A DNA stretch of 64,000 nt from Planctomycetota bacterium (GTDB lineage: Bacteria; Planctomycetota; Planctomycetia; Planctomycetales; Planctomycetaceae), in the NCBI GenBank assembly GCA_030836185.1, contig JAURQH010000059.1:62001-126000 (forward strand). Reading direction: 5' to 3'. Position numbers and translations under genes: made by a program. This document shows positions 17,821 to 25,396 of this stretch, one piece after another. Numbering within the stretch: position 1 is the first letter of the stretch; every line of letters starts with the position of its first letter. The notes beneath the pieces were generated by a model that saw nothing but the letters and a program-made list of their open reading frames with translations, did no database searches and was not told where the DNA came from.

Positions 17821-18192
17821 TCAATCCGATTCTGAAAATTTTGGCTCTTCCTCCAACGTAAACACAATAATCCGCTCTCCTGTTCGAGAACTGATATCGG
17901 TGTGCAGGCTGGTCACCGGGATGCCACAAATATCGAGGATCACACTGTCCAGCAAAGGACGCGCTTTCTCAATCAATTCCTGGCGAACTTCTTTAATCAG
18001 ATGGCGGCCACGCTCGCTGTTTTCCGAATCGGAAAGCTTCAACTCTGCCGGTGTCAACACGCCTTTCAGTCGGACCAACACCATGTCTTCGATAATGAAG
18101 ACTTTGGCTTCCAGCGGCCCACGCCCCATTTATTCTTTTTCGAAGCGAATCATCGCCTGGCTAATTTCGCGTTCGGTCTCTCGCTTGGTCAT
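17821..18192 (-). pseudogene. DUF2294 family gene with in-frame stop
   Basis: Read from 18192 the frame gives MTKRETEREISQAMIRFEKE, then TAA at 18130-18132, then MGRGPLEAKVFIIEDMVLV and on to a stop at 17821. Together the parts make a normal-length DUF2294 protein (about 120 residues), where this junction normally reads FEKExMGRGP. A single-base change of a TAT or TAC tyrosine codon would give the stop. GGAGG precedes the first ATG. The stop is followed directly by ATG, so reinitiation giving a 102-residue product is possible; otherwise the gene is dead or the base is a sequencing error. The downstream part shows no further damage. DUF2294 function is unknown. Confidence 0.75.
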
Positions 18193-18280
18193 TCTCTCAT
18201 TATCCTCCAGGAAGATCTGTTCGATCAACATCATAGACAATCAAACGGATTTCCCAAGAGAACAGAAAGAATTAACCTCC

Positions 18281-20950
18281 CTAACGGAACATCGCATGAT
18301 CGGGGTCGCCGCCGCTGATCACATAGGCGACAAGATCGAGAATCTCATTTTTGGTCATACGATCAAACAATCCCTTCGGCATGGGGGAGTCTTTGGAGAC
18401 CGTCAGTTCTTCAACCTTCTTTCGGTCAATACTGACTCGTTTATTGGGGTCGGTCAGGTCGGTATTAAGCGTCATGGTATCTCCGTTCAAGTTGACCACC
18501 ACGCCGGTGTGAACCATTCCCTCATCGGTGACGACAATGATCGACGAAAATTGCTCGTTGATGACCTTGCTGGGATTGACCACTTGGTCGAGCAAATCGT
18601 GCGGCGAGTATCGACGCCCGGCTGAAGTCAAGTCGGGGCCAGTCATGCCCCCTTGATTATCAAAGCGATGACAGGCAAAACAGCCAGTCGCGGCAAACAT
18701 CTTCTGGCCGTTCTTGTAGTCGCGTCGCTTCAAACCGGTACTGGCGGCTTGCGAGAGTTCGTCGAGTGTCCATTGATGAACCTCACGCCCCTCGAACACT
18801 TGACCAAGGTTCTCTAACGCGGTCTTCTTCACCGGTTTCTTCGCCAGTACATCAACCAGCGACTTTTTGTCAGCCTCACTGAGCGACGCGACTGCATCAT
18901 TGCGAATAAATTCGATGAACTTTGCAAAGCTGGCTCCGCCGCGATAGTTGGCCGCCTTCAAAAACCAGTCAAAATAGGCTGTCTGCAGTTCGGCAGTCCA
19001 GCCGGTTGTCAACATACGAATCGAACGTGCATACTGCATTTGTTCGTCTTGTGTGGGAGCCGCTTTGATCAAGGCGATCGTTTTTGCAGCCACGGTCGGT
19101 GATTGCAACCAGGCCAATGTTTCGCACAGCAACCAGTTCTCTTCCGGTGACTTGGACGGAAAGAGCGGATCGAACTTGGCGATTAATTGATCGACAAGGG
19201 CCTTCTCTGGTCGTCCGAAGCGATTGAGGATAATCTGTGTGGCACGATGTAAAGTCAGTCGCTGCGATTCCTTCAGTCCATCCAGATCAATGGATGCCAC
19301 TGCATTGAGTAGTTTTCCGCGCAAGTCGGTGTCGACTTGATGAGTCTTTTCATCGCGATGTTGAGGACAAACGCCGCCCACGCGGGCCAATGCCAACAAC
19401 GCAGTCACCTGTTTTGCAGGATCCGCTTCGCTCAATGCTTTGTCTGACCAGGTCTCCATCGGTTGATGCTCGATGGCGGTTCTCGCGGCAAAGCGAATGA
19501 ATCGATCCTCATGGTCGAGGTAAGGCCAAGCAACTTTCACAGCCTGCGAATCCTGCTTGCCGTGGAAGGCTTCCAGTTTGTGTCTCAGGTCGCGGGCTTT
19601 GCTCTTTGTTGGTTCGGCTTTGACCGGCTCTGTCGATTCGTCGCCAACATAGGTCACTCGATACAAACCCGATTGCACCCGGCGTCCACCGATCGTGAAA
19701 TACATCGCTCCATCACCGGGATGAATAATGGCATCGGTGATCGGCAGCGGTGCTCCCGTCACGAACTCTTCTTTGGTCGCCGTGTAAGAGGCACCCTCCG
19801 GTTTCAAGTGGACCGCATAAAGTTTTCCCCAACTCCAATCTAGTGCGTATAACGCATTCTGATATTTGGCGGGGAATTTGGCTCCATAGCCGAAGGTGGT
19901 CCCTGTTGGTGAACCGGGGCCGATATCCAGAATGCCGGGCAAGTTATCAGCATAGAATGGGGGGCGTTTGCCGGCTCCATTCCGCCAACCGAATTCCGCA
20001 CCGTTCGTCACCAGACAGATACGTGTTGGTCGATACCAGGGAGTATTGAAGTCGTATTCCATGTCGGCATCGTAAGTAAACAACTCTCCGTCGCGATTGA
20101 CGGCGGCATCAAAGATATTCCGAAAGCCTGAGGCAACCGCTTCAAATTTCTTCCCGTCGAGCGAGAGACGATAAATGATTCCTCCCGGCGCTAAGACACC
20201 CCGGTTATGCCCACGACCATCCGGCATACTGGGCAAAAGGTGATCTTCTCCCCAGATTTGAGCAACGGGTGAGCTGTCTTCAATTTCAGGAGGGATTGTG
20301 TTGTTTCCGGTGATCAGATAGAGCGACTCACCATCGGGAGTCGGCACTAACGCGTGAACGCCGTGATCACTTTTTGAATGAACTTTGCGGATCGTCTCGA
20401 CCTTATCGAGCATGTCGTCGCCGTCACTGTCGGTGATGCGATAGACTCCCGAATCCATCTTCTGTTCGTAGTCATTCACGCCGACGTACAACGCGCCGTG
20501 AGTCCAAACCATGCCGTTGACGGCGCGAATATCGGCAGGCACTACTTCGACATCGGCCTGTCTGATTTTCTCTCCCGCGGGAGGAGGGGTGATGCGGTAG
20601 AGTCCCCCGAACTGATCGCTGACCAAAAGGCGTCCTTTGTCATCAGTACACAGATTGACCCACGACCCCTGATCTTCACCGGGAACCGAATACAACAACT
20701 CGGCCTTGAAGCCCTTGGCCACCGAGATGCGATCAATGGGTGTCGCTGTGTTGGCTTTGATCGCCGGGCCGACTGTCTTGGAGCGACCTTTTTTGGGTGC
20801 CGGTTTTTTAGGAGCGGCTTTCTTGGTCGCCGGTTTCTTCGGAGTTGGTTTCTTATCTTTAGGAGCTTGCGTGAAAGCGTCTCCGCTCACAACAAACAGA
20901 GCAAATAACAAAGTCAAACCCAAACAGGTCCAGCGAGCGGTCGGTTTCAT
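18281..20950 (-). CDS. PVC-type haem-binding CxxCH protein with propeller N-terminus
   Basis: An 889-residue exported protein. A signal peptide is followed by a Lys/Pro/Ala-rich linker (about 30-65), a sugar-dehydrogenase-like beta-propeller (about 70-430), a helical repeat region (about 450-720), and a C-terminal c-type cytochrome-like domain with C757, C760 and H761 in CFACH, then GGMTGPDLTSAGRRYSPHDLL. This layout is typical of the planctomycete putative haem-binding family. It likely binds one covalent haem outside the cytoplasm; a dehydrogenase role is inferred only. The start is followed by a clean signal peptide although no clear Shine-Dalgarno is visible. Confidence 0.9.
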   Translation of the reverse strand: MKPTARWTCLGLTLLFALFVVSGDAFTQAPKDKKPTPKKPATKKAAPKKPAPKKGRSKTVGPAIKANTATPIDRISVAKGFKAELLYSVPGEDQGSWVNLCTDDKGRLLVSDQFGGLYRITPPPAGEKIRQADVEVVPADIRAVNGMVWTHGALYVGVNDYEQKMDSGVYRITDSDGDDMLDKVETIRKVHSKSDHGVHALVPTPDGESLYLITGNNTIPPEIEDSSPVAQIWGEDHLLPSMPDGRGHNRGVLAPGGIIYRLSLDGKKFEAVASGFRNIFDAAVNRDGELFTYDADMEYDFNTPWYRPTRICLVTNGAEFGWRNGAGKRPPFYADNLPGILDIGPGSPTGTTFGYGAKFPAKYQNALYALDWSWGKLYAVHLKPEGASYTATKEEFVTGAPLPITDAIIHPGDGAMYFTIGGRRVQSGLYRVTYVGDESTEPVKAEPTKSKARDLRHKLEAFHGKQDSQAVKVAWPYLDHEDRFIRFAARTAIEHQPMETWSDKALSEADPAKQVTALLALARVGGVCPQHRDEKTHQVDTDLRGKLLNAVASIDLDGLKESQRLTLHRATQIILNRFGRPEKALVDQLIAKFDPLFPSKSPEENWLLCETLAWLQSPTVAAKTIALIKAAPTQDEQMQYARSIRMLTTGWTAELQTAYFDWFLKAANYRGGASFAKFIEFIRNDAVASLSEADKKSLVDVLAKKPVKKTALENLGQVFEGREVHQWTLDELSQAASTGLKRRDYKNGQKMFAATGCFACHRFDNQGGMTGPDLTSAGRRYSPHDLLDQVVNPSKVINEQFSSIIVVTDEGMVHTGVVVNLNGDTMTLNTDLTDPNKRVSIDRKKVEELTVSKDSPMPKGLFDRMTKNEILDLVAYVISGGDPDHAMFR

Positions 20951-21004
20951 AAGGAGTCAATTCATCTGAAAATAAAGACATAAAGTTAGAAGTTGTAATC
21001 AATT

Positions 21005-21046
21005 TGTAGGTCGGGTTAGTCGAGCAACGCGAGTCGTCACCCGACA
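21005..21046 (+). repeat. REP-like palindromic repeat, copy 1
   Basis: A 42-base element beginning TGTAGGTCGGGTTAG and ending ACCCGACA; the ends are inverted, so the unit folds. A second 42-base copy lies at 21212-21253 and a shorter inverted relative at 21581-21612. Confidence 0.7.
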
Positions 21047-21211
21047 CTTGTTATCAACGCACCGAACGACATATTGTTGTCCATTGTCTACCTGATGACA
21101 ACCGTTTGCCTTGATAACCGCGTACAAATCTGATTTTTTGGGGATCAAACCAGTTCAACCGATTCAACGTGACATTGATGACGGCGATTGGTCCAATGAG
21201 GTTCTTATTTT

Positions 21212-21253
21212 TGTAGGTCGGGTTAGATAAGCAAAGCGAATCGTAACCCAACA
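21212..21253 (+). repeat. REP-like palindromic repeat, copy 2
   Basis: Same length and orientation as the copy at 21005-21046, identical over the first 15 bases and differing at a few inner positions and in the terminal arm. Confidence 0.7.
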
Positions 21254-21295
21254 AACCAGAGTTGTTTGAGAATTACTCGCGACGAAGAGTGTAGT

Positions 21296-21565
21296 ATGAA
21301 CGAAGCAAATGAAAATCATATTTCAGCGCACAATCACTCAATCCGTCACTGTCTTGAAATCGAGCAAAGCGAAATATGTGGCTGTTTTTACTGCTGCGAA
21401 ATATTCCCGGCATCAATAATCGAGGAATGGATTGTCGATGGTGAAAGCGAGGCTGAGCAAACAGCACTTTGTCCGCATTGCAGTATTGATGCTGTGATTG
21501 GATCTGCATCAGGCTATCCGATCAATCCTGAGCTGTTAAAACTCATGAACCAAGAGTGGTTTTGA
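21296..21565 (+). CDS. Small cysteine-rich (zinc-motif) cytoplasmic protein
   Basis: An 89-residue protein with CGCFYCCEIF and CPHCSIDAVIG, two Cys-x2-Cys knuckles likely to bind one zinc, around an EEWIVDGESEAEQTALCP core. The layout CFYC...IxEWxD...TALCPxCxIDxVIG recurs in small uncharacterised bacterial proteins. The ATG at 21296 is preferred to an upstream TTG because the latter adds residues outside this pattern, though neither has a strong ribosome site. It lies directly after a REP-like repeat in the accessory zone. Confidence 0.6.
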   Translation: MNEANENHISAHNHSIRHCLEIEQSEICGCFYCCEIFPASIIEEWIVDGESEAEQTALCPHCSIDAVIGSASGYPINPELLKLMNQEWF

Positions 21566-21580
21566 TCATATGCGAATGTC

Positions 21581-21612
21581 TGTTGTGTTATGCTTCGCTA
21601 ACCGAACCTACT
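21581..21612 (-). repeat. Inverted, shortened REP-like repeat
   Basis: Read on the minus strand it gives GTAGGTTCGGTTAGCGAAGC and ends in ACACAACA, a shortened relative of the 42-base element at 21005 and 21212. A further decayed relative may lie near 22384-22412. Confidence 0.5.
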
Positions 21613-21659
21613 GACCTTTTGACTAACTCCTAATTTCTACTCCCTAATTCCTAACTCCC

Positions 21660-22094
21660 ATGAAATCACACACCGAAGAACTCTGGCTCAACGTCCCCGA
21701 GCGGCGGGCCATCGTCTCCCTTCATCGCGACATCGAACGACTTGTCGCGGAGAGCGGCATCAAAGACGGCCTGTGTCTCGTGAACGCGATGCAAATCACG
21801 GCGTCAGTCTTCATCAATGATGACGAATCGGGGCTGCATGCCGACTACGACCGCTGGCTCGAAGAGTTAGTGCCGTTCGATGCGGGAACCGACCCGGCCT
21901 CCGGCGGCTATCTGCATAACCGGACGGGAGAAGACAACGCCGACGCGCATCACAAACGACAGATCATGGGCCGGGAAGTGGTCGTGGCGATTACGGACGG
22001 CAAGTTGCATCTCGGGCCGTGGGAACACATCTTCTACTACGAGTTCGACGGCCGCCGCAAGAAGCGGGTGCTGGTCAAGATGATTGGGGAGTGA
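21660..22094 (+). CDS. yjbQ: YjbQ/UPF0047 family protein (intact copy)
   Basis: A 144-residue protein matching the YjbQ/UPF0047 family over its full length, with [19 protein letters not shown] (residues 43-61) and [19 protein letters not shown], then [19 protein letters not shown]. Members have been reported to show weak thiamine-phosphate-synthase activity; the physiological role is not settled. The last 184 bases recur at 24589-24772. The 3' end contains GGGGAG, which can serve as ribosome site for the next gene. No Shine-Dalgarno precedes its own ATG. Confidence 0.9.
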   Translation: MKSHTEELWLNVPERRAIVSLHRDIERLVAESGIKDGLCLVNAMQITASVFINDDESGLHADYDRWLEELVPFDAGTDPASGGYLHNRTGEDNADAHHKRQIMGREVVVAITDGKLHLGPWEHIFYYEFDGRRKKRVLVKMIGE

Positions 22095-22101
22095 AATAAC
22101 G

Positions 22102-22380
22102 ATGAAACTCGACAAATTGCTTGAAACTGTTGATGGGCCAGAATCGTTTCTTGAGTTTGTGCGAAAGTTAAGAGAAGACAAAATGTCCGAAGCCAATCAC
22201 CCAGTTGATGAGTTTGGGCGTGGGGCAAGTGGCTGGGAAAATCATACCATCGAGGATTTCCTTGAAGCTGCAATCGCTTGGGCTGATGATTCGAGTTTTG
22301 GTATCGAGCAAGGTTTGCGTGACGGTTTATCTTGGAAGTTGTTCGCAACATTTTTGTACTGTGGTAAAATTTACGAGTAA
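22102..22380 (+). CDS. Small acidic protein (DUF7660-like)
   Basis: A 92-residue acidic protein with FLEFVRKLRED, WENHTIEDFLEAAIAWADD and a C-terminal LFATFLYCGKIYE, resembling the DUF7660 family of small uncharacterised proteins, some of which occur near toxin or immunity genes. The ATG is seven bases after the yjbQ stop and uses GGGGAG inside the yjbQ tail as ribosome site, so expression is probably coupled to yjbQ. The function is unknown; an immunity-like role is only a guess from size and acidity. Confidence 0.6.
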   Translation: MKLDKLLETVDGPESFLEFVRKLREDKMSEANHPVDEFGRGASGWENHTIEDFLEAAIAWADDSSFGIEQGLRDGLSWKLFATFLYCGKIYE

Positions 22381-22608
22381 AGATAGATTGGGTTAGAAGA
22401 GCAGAGCCGATTGCCATGTTGAATCATTGCAAAGCTCTCGCTTGGTGACTTCGCGTGATTCAGAAATTCATGGACGTGTATCATTATGCGATTTAAGCTA
22501 TCCGCGATATCAGCGTGATCCGCGGTAAGAAGAAGCTCTAACGCCCGGCTTGCTCGCGCAAGCGGCTCAAAATTACTACACGATCTTTGAGAGTTTGAAT
22601 TGTCGATC

Positions 22609-23406
22609 ATGTCGCGAATGAAAACCAGCAAAATCTCTCAGTGGTGGATCGCCAGACGTCGAAGTATTCGTCACCGACTACAGCGATTGATCTTCAACAA
22701 GTTCACAGGGTTGGGGAGATATTGTAACTGTTGTCAGAAGACATCAAGGAAATTCAAGCCCTTCGGTCCCTTGCCCCGAGAGAATGCACAATGTCCGAAT
22801 TGCGATGCCCTCGAACGACATCGCCTGAGCTGGTTGTACCTCACTCAAAAAACGGACTTTCTCGACAACCGCCCGAAAAAAATGTTGCATATCGCTCCCA
22901 TGACTCAGCTCACTCGGCTCTTTCAATCGCAGCCGCACATCGACTACCTGAGTGCGGATCTCGAACATCCCAACGCAATGGTGAAGATGGACATCACAAA
23001 AATTGAATACTCAGACAACGTCTTTGACGTGATATATTGTAGCCATGTTCTGGAGCATGTTGACGATGATCGAAAAGCCATGCGAGAGTTGTATCGAGTC
23101 TTGAAGCCCGGCGGCTGGGCGATTCTCCAGGTTCCGTTCCCAGAAACGACTCTCCATATTGAAGAACCCATCGAAGATGAACTGACGTTTGAAGATCCGA
23201 CGATCATCAGCGATGAAGAACGACTGCGACATTATGGACAAGTCGATCACGTTCGCCGCTACGGCTCTGATTATCAAGACCGACTGAAAGACGCCGGCTT
23301 CATCGTGAAGGCTGACGAATTTGTGCGTGAACTCAACTCCAGAACAGTCCAGCGGTTGGGGCTGATGCTCACAGAGGATATCTATCTCTGTCGAAAGCAG
23401 AATTGA
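22609..23406 (+). CDS. SAM-dependent methyltransferase with N-terminal Cys knuckles
   Basis: A 265-residue protein. An Arg/Lys-rich N-terminus is followed by CNCC and CPNCDALERHR (a likely zinc-binding pair) and a class I methyltransferase domain with acidic SADLEHP, DVIYCSHVLEHVDDD and the LKPGGWAILQVPF strand. The same Cys-knuckle plus methyltransferase layout is common in bacterial enzymes near glycan loci, but no glycan genes are adjacent. The ATG at 22609 is preferred to an upstream TTG; Shine-Dalgarno support is weak. The substrate is unknown. Confidence 0.82.
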   Translation: MSRMKTSKISQWWIARRRSIRHRLQRLIFNKFTGLGRYCNCCQKTSRKFKPFGPLPRENAQCPNCDALERHRLSWLYLTQKTDFLDNRPKKMLHIAPMTQLTRLFQSQPHIDYLSADLEHPNAMVKMDITKIEYSDNVFDVIYCSHVLEHVDDDRKAMRELYRVLKPGGWAILQVPFPETTLHIEEPIEDELTFEDPTIISDEERLRHYGQVDHVRRYGSDYQDRLKDAGFIVKADEFVRELNSRTVQRLGLMLTEDIYLCRKQN

Positions 23407-23620
23407 ACTGCCTATCGAGTCAGTCTCTGCGTTTCGCTCGTCCCCAAGGTCCTCCTTGGGAGCATGATGAATACTCATCGGAATACATTCACTCAAATCA
23501 TGTTTCCTGAATTCCTGCCTTCCTAATCATTAAACTCGAGAACAGTTCCGCGAATCAATCCTCAAGATTCTGAATCAGGAAAGGAGGAATCCGGGAAGGA
23601 TATTCTGTAGACTGGGACTC

Positions 23621-23854
23621 ATGAATAGTCGGCCCCAAGAAGCCCATAATTTCCACGAAGAAAATTGTCTCAGTGATGAGATGGCGGATGTGTTACGCCA
23701 GAAAACTGAACAAGAACGTTTGGAAATAGGCTTCGAAATGTGGAGAGCCGCTGACCGCATGATTCGCGCTGCTGTGAAACAACAATATCCCCATTGGTCG
23801 GATGAAGAGGTTCAGCACGAAGTGGCCCGGAGACTGTCGCATGGATCCGTCTGA
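23621..23854 (+). CDS. Small helical protein, first gene of a nucleotidyltransferase bicistron
   Basis: A 77-residue acidic, mostly helical protein with ERLEIGFEMWRAADRMIRAAV and a C-terminal [15 protein letters not shown]. Proteins of this pattern occur just before nucleotidyltransferase-like genes. Its 3' end overlaps the next start by 14 bases, so the two are translationally coupled. It may be the partner or antitoxin-like component of the pair, but neither role is shown. Confidence 0.6.
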   Translation: MNSRPQEAHNFHEENCLSDEMADVLRQKTEQERLEIGFEMWRAADRMIRAAVKQQYPHWSDEEVQHEVARRLSHGSV

Positions 23855-24395
23855 CCTGCTGAGCGAGGCGGCCAAGATCTTCGAGTCACTGGAGATCGAC
23901 TATTTTGTCACCGGTTCCATGGCCACAATCAGTTACGGGGAACCTCGATTTACAAATGATGTCGATATCGTTGCCAGGATTGAAAAGAAACACGTAGACC
24001 AACTCTTTAAGGCATTTCCTCCTCCCGAATATTACTGTTCCAAAGAGGCGGTTCTGGAGGCGATTGAATCAAAGAGGATGTTTAACATCATTCATCCGAG
24101 TTCGGGGCTCAAGCTGGATATCATGATTCCTAGTGACGTACCGTTTGATCAATCTCGCTTTGAAAGATGCCGACAGATTATGATTGGCGATCACTCAACC
24201 GTCGCGTTCGCATCTCCCGAAGACGTGATTCTCAAAAAATTGACGTATTACCAACAGGGCGGCTCTGAAAAACATCTCCGTGACATTCGGGGAGTTTTGA
24301 AACTTCAGAAAGGGAAAATTGATTTTGAGTATCTGAAAAGTTGGGCGACTGAACTTGATGTTCTGCACGAGTACGAGCAGGTATTAGAATCGTAA
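23841..24395 (+). CDS. Nucleotidyltransferase-fold protein (AbiEii/DUF6036-like)
   Basis: A 184-residue protein with the Pol-beta-type nucleotidyltransferase signature: G25-S26 in [11 protein letters not shown] followed by D40 and D42 in [10 protein letters not shown], and later KLDIMIP, which may supply the third acidic residue. This fits AbiEii/AbiGii and related minimal nucleotidyltransferases, some of which are toxins that modify tRNA. The start overlaps the upstream small gene. It is a candidate two-gene toxin-antitoxin or defence module; activity is not shown. Confidence 0.72.
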   Translation: MDPSDLLSEAAKIFESLEIDYFVTGSMATISYGEPRFTNDVDIVARIEKKHVDQLFKAFPPPEYYCSKEAVLEAIESKRMFNIIHPSSGLKLDIMIPSDVPFDQSRFERCRQIMIGDHSTVAFASPEDVILKKLTYYQQGGSEKHLRDIRGVLKLQKGKIDFEYLKSWATELDVLHEYEQVLES

Positions 24396-24562
24396 TTATG
24401 CCTTTACGTGTTGGAAGACGCTTCGCTAACTCAATCGACAGGTCTACCATTTTCCAGAATGTCGAACGCATGGTTGGATTAAATGATCAAAGCCGGGTGC
24501 CATGCTCTCGCTGGTGTGAGCATGCATCACGGAAGACTCTCACGACGCTCGCCACCCATTTT

Positions 24563-24591
24563 CTGTCTTCCTGCATTCCTAATTTAACTCT
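24563..24591 (+). repeat. 29-nt direct repeat, left copy
   Basis: This 29-base sequence beginning CTGTCTTCCTGCATTCC recurs at 25242-25270 with one difference. Together they bracket the yjbQ tail and the HEAT-like gene. Shorter relatives of the same TTCCTGxATTCCTxxTT motif occur near 23508 and, inverted, near 44700. Confidence 0.75.
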
Positions 24592-24772
24592 GCATAACCG
24601 GACGGGAGAAGACAACGCCGACGCGCATCACAAACGACAGATCATGGGCCGGGAGGTGATCGTGGCGATCACCGACGGCAAATTACATTTGGGGCCGTGG
24701 GAACACATTTTCTATTACGAATTCGACGGCCGCCGCAAGAAGCGGGTGCTGGTCAAGATGATTGGGGAGTGA
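24589..24772 (+). pseudogene. Duplicated 3' fragment of yjbQ
   Basis: These 184 bases align without gaps to 21911-22094, the last 61 codons of yjbQ including the stop. The differences I see are almost all at third codon positions, with one conservative Val-to-Ile change, so the copy diverged under protein constraint before or apart from truncation. The 5' two-thirds of the gene is missing; the in-frame upstream codons show no family resemblance. The fragment keeps the GGGGAG that serves the next gene. Confidence 0.85.
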
Positions 24773-24776
24773 GATT

Positions 24777-25178
24777 TTGAAAGAGAAATTCCCCGGATTC
24801 AAGAAATGCATGGAGATGATGCGTCGTCGGCGTGATGGCCAAACGAATGAGGATGGATTCCATTGGCTACAGGCGAATGCGGCTGAGTATGTTGAAGAAC
24901 TGATCAACGAGTTTGAGCAGACATCCGACCTTCGTGTCTGGCTCCTCGAATTGATAGGAGAAGCCCGATCGTCTAACGCATTTCCGTTCTTCGCCAAATA
25001 TCTACAGTCCAATGACTGGGGCATTAGAAAATGGGTGATCATCGGACTCAAGAAACTCAACACAAAAGAAGCACGCACGCTTCTTTGGAAAGCCAGATCA
25101 TTTGAATTGGCAACGCAAGAGGACACTGAGCGATTGCGAATGCAATTGGATCGGCCCGATTCCTGGTGGTTGGATTGA
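24777..25178 (+). CDS. Small HEAT-like helical protein
   Basis: A 133-residue protein of paired helices with LLELIGEARSSNAFPFFAKYL and DWGIRKWVIIGLKKLNT, resembling one or two HEAT repeats like those in some immunity or adaptor proteins. I choose the TTG at 24777 because GGGGAG lies six bases upstream, inside the duplicated yjbQ tail; an upstream TTG would overlap that tail. The gene lies between 29-base direct repeats. The function is unknown. Confidence 0.62.
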   Translation: MKEKFPGFKKCMEMMRRRRDGQTNEDGFHWLQANAAEYVEELINEFEQTSDLRVWLLELIGEARSSNAFPFFAKYLQSNDWGIRKWVIIGLKKLNTKEARTLLWKARSFELATQEDTERLRMQLDRPDSWWLD

Positions 25179-25241
25179 GCGTTCAAAAGTCATCCCGTTC
25201 TGTCGTTCCCGAAGCCCTGACCGACAAAGTTAATACTTCTG

Positions 25242-25270
25242 CTGTCTTCCTGCATTCCGAATTTAACTCT
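25242..25270 (+). repeat. 29-nt direct repeat, right copy
   Basis: Second copy of the element at 24563-24591, with 28 of 29 bases identical and in the same orientation. It marks the right edge of the unit containing the yjbQ tail and the HEAT-like gene. Confidence 0.75.
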
Positions 25271-25334
25271 CATCAGGGAGGCCCCTGACCTACAGTGCTG
25301 AATGAACAACTCGAATCACAACTCAACAAAACAA

Positions 25335-25372
25335 AGAAACCCTGAAAACGATTGCTCGTTAACAGGGTTTCT
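25335..25372 (-). terminator. Terminator-like hairpin after the PQQ-propeller gene
   Basis: AGAAACCCTG and CAGGGTTTCT form a ten-pair stem with a further inner AACGA/TCGTT pair. On the minus strand the stem is followed by TTTGTTTTGTT. It lies 25 bases after the stop of the minus-strand gene at 25397. Confidence 0.75.
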
Positions 25373-25396
25373 GAAGCTGTCAGATGTAACCAAGAC

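Larger units (their letters stand above)
20951..21295. other. Repeat-bearing intergenic region
   Basis: This 345-base stretch between divergent genes holds two copies of a 42-base palindromic repeat (listed separately) and no convincing gene. Promoters for the haem-binding gene and the small zinc-motif gene must lie here but are not identifiable. Confidence 0.5.

Noticed and set aside
17708-18625. 305-codon plus-strand frame
   Set aside because: Spans antisense DUF2294 and haem-protein sequence and matches no family.
22371-22631. 86-codon minus-strand frame in spacer
   Set aside because: It translates spacer that resembles dispersed non-coding sequence, and its ends overlap flanking genes.
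24398-24588. In-frame codons upstream of the yjbQ tail that make a 124-codon open frame
   Set aside because: Only the last 61 codons align with yjbQ; the first half shows no resemblance and crosses the 29-base repeat, so a chimeric protein is unlikely.
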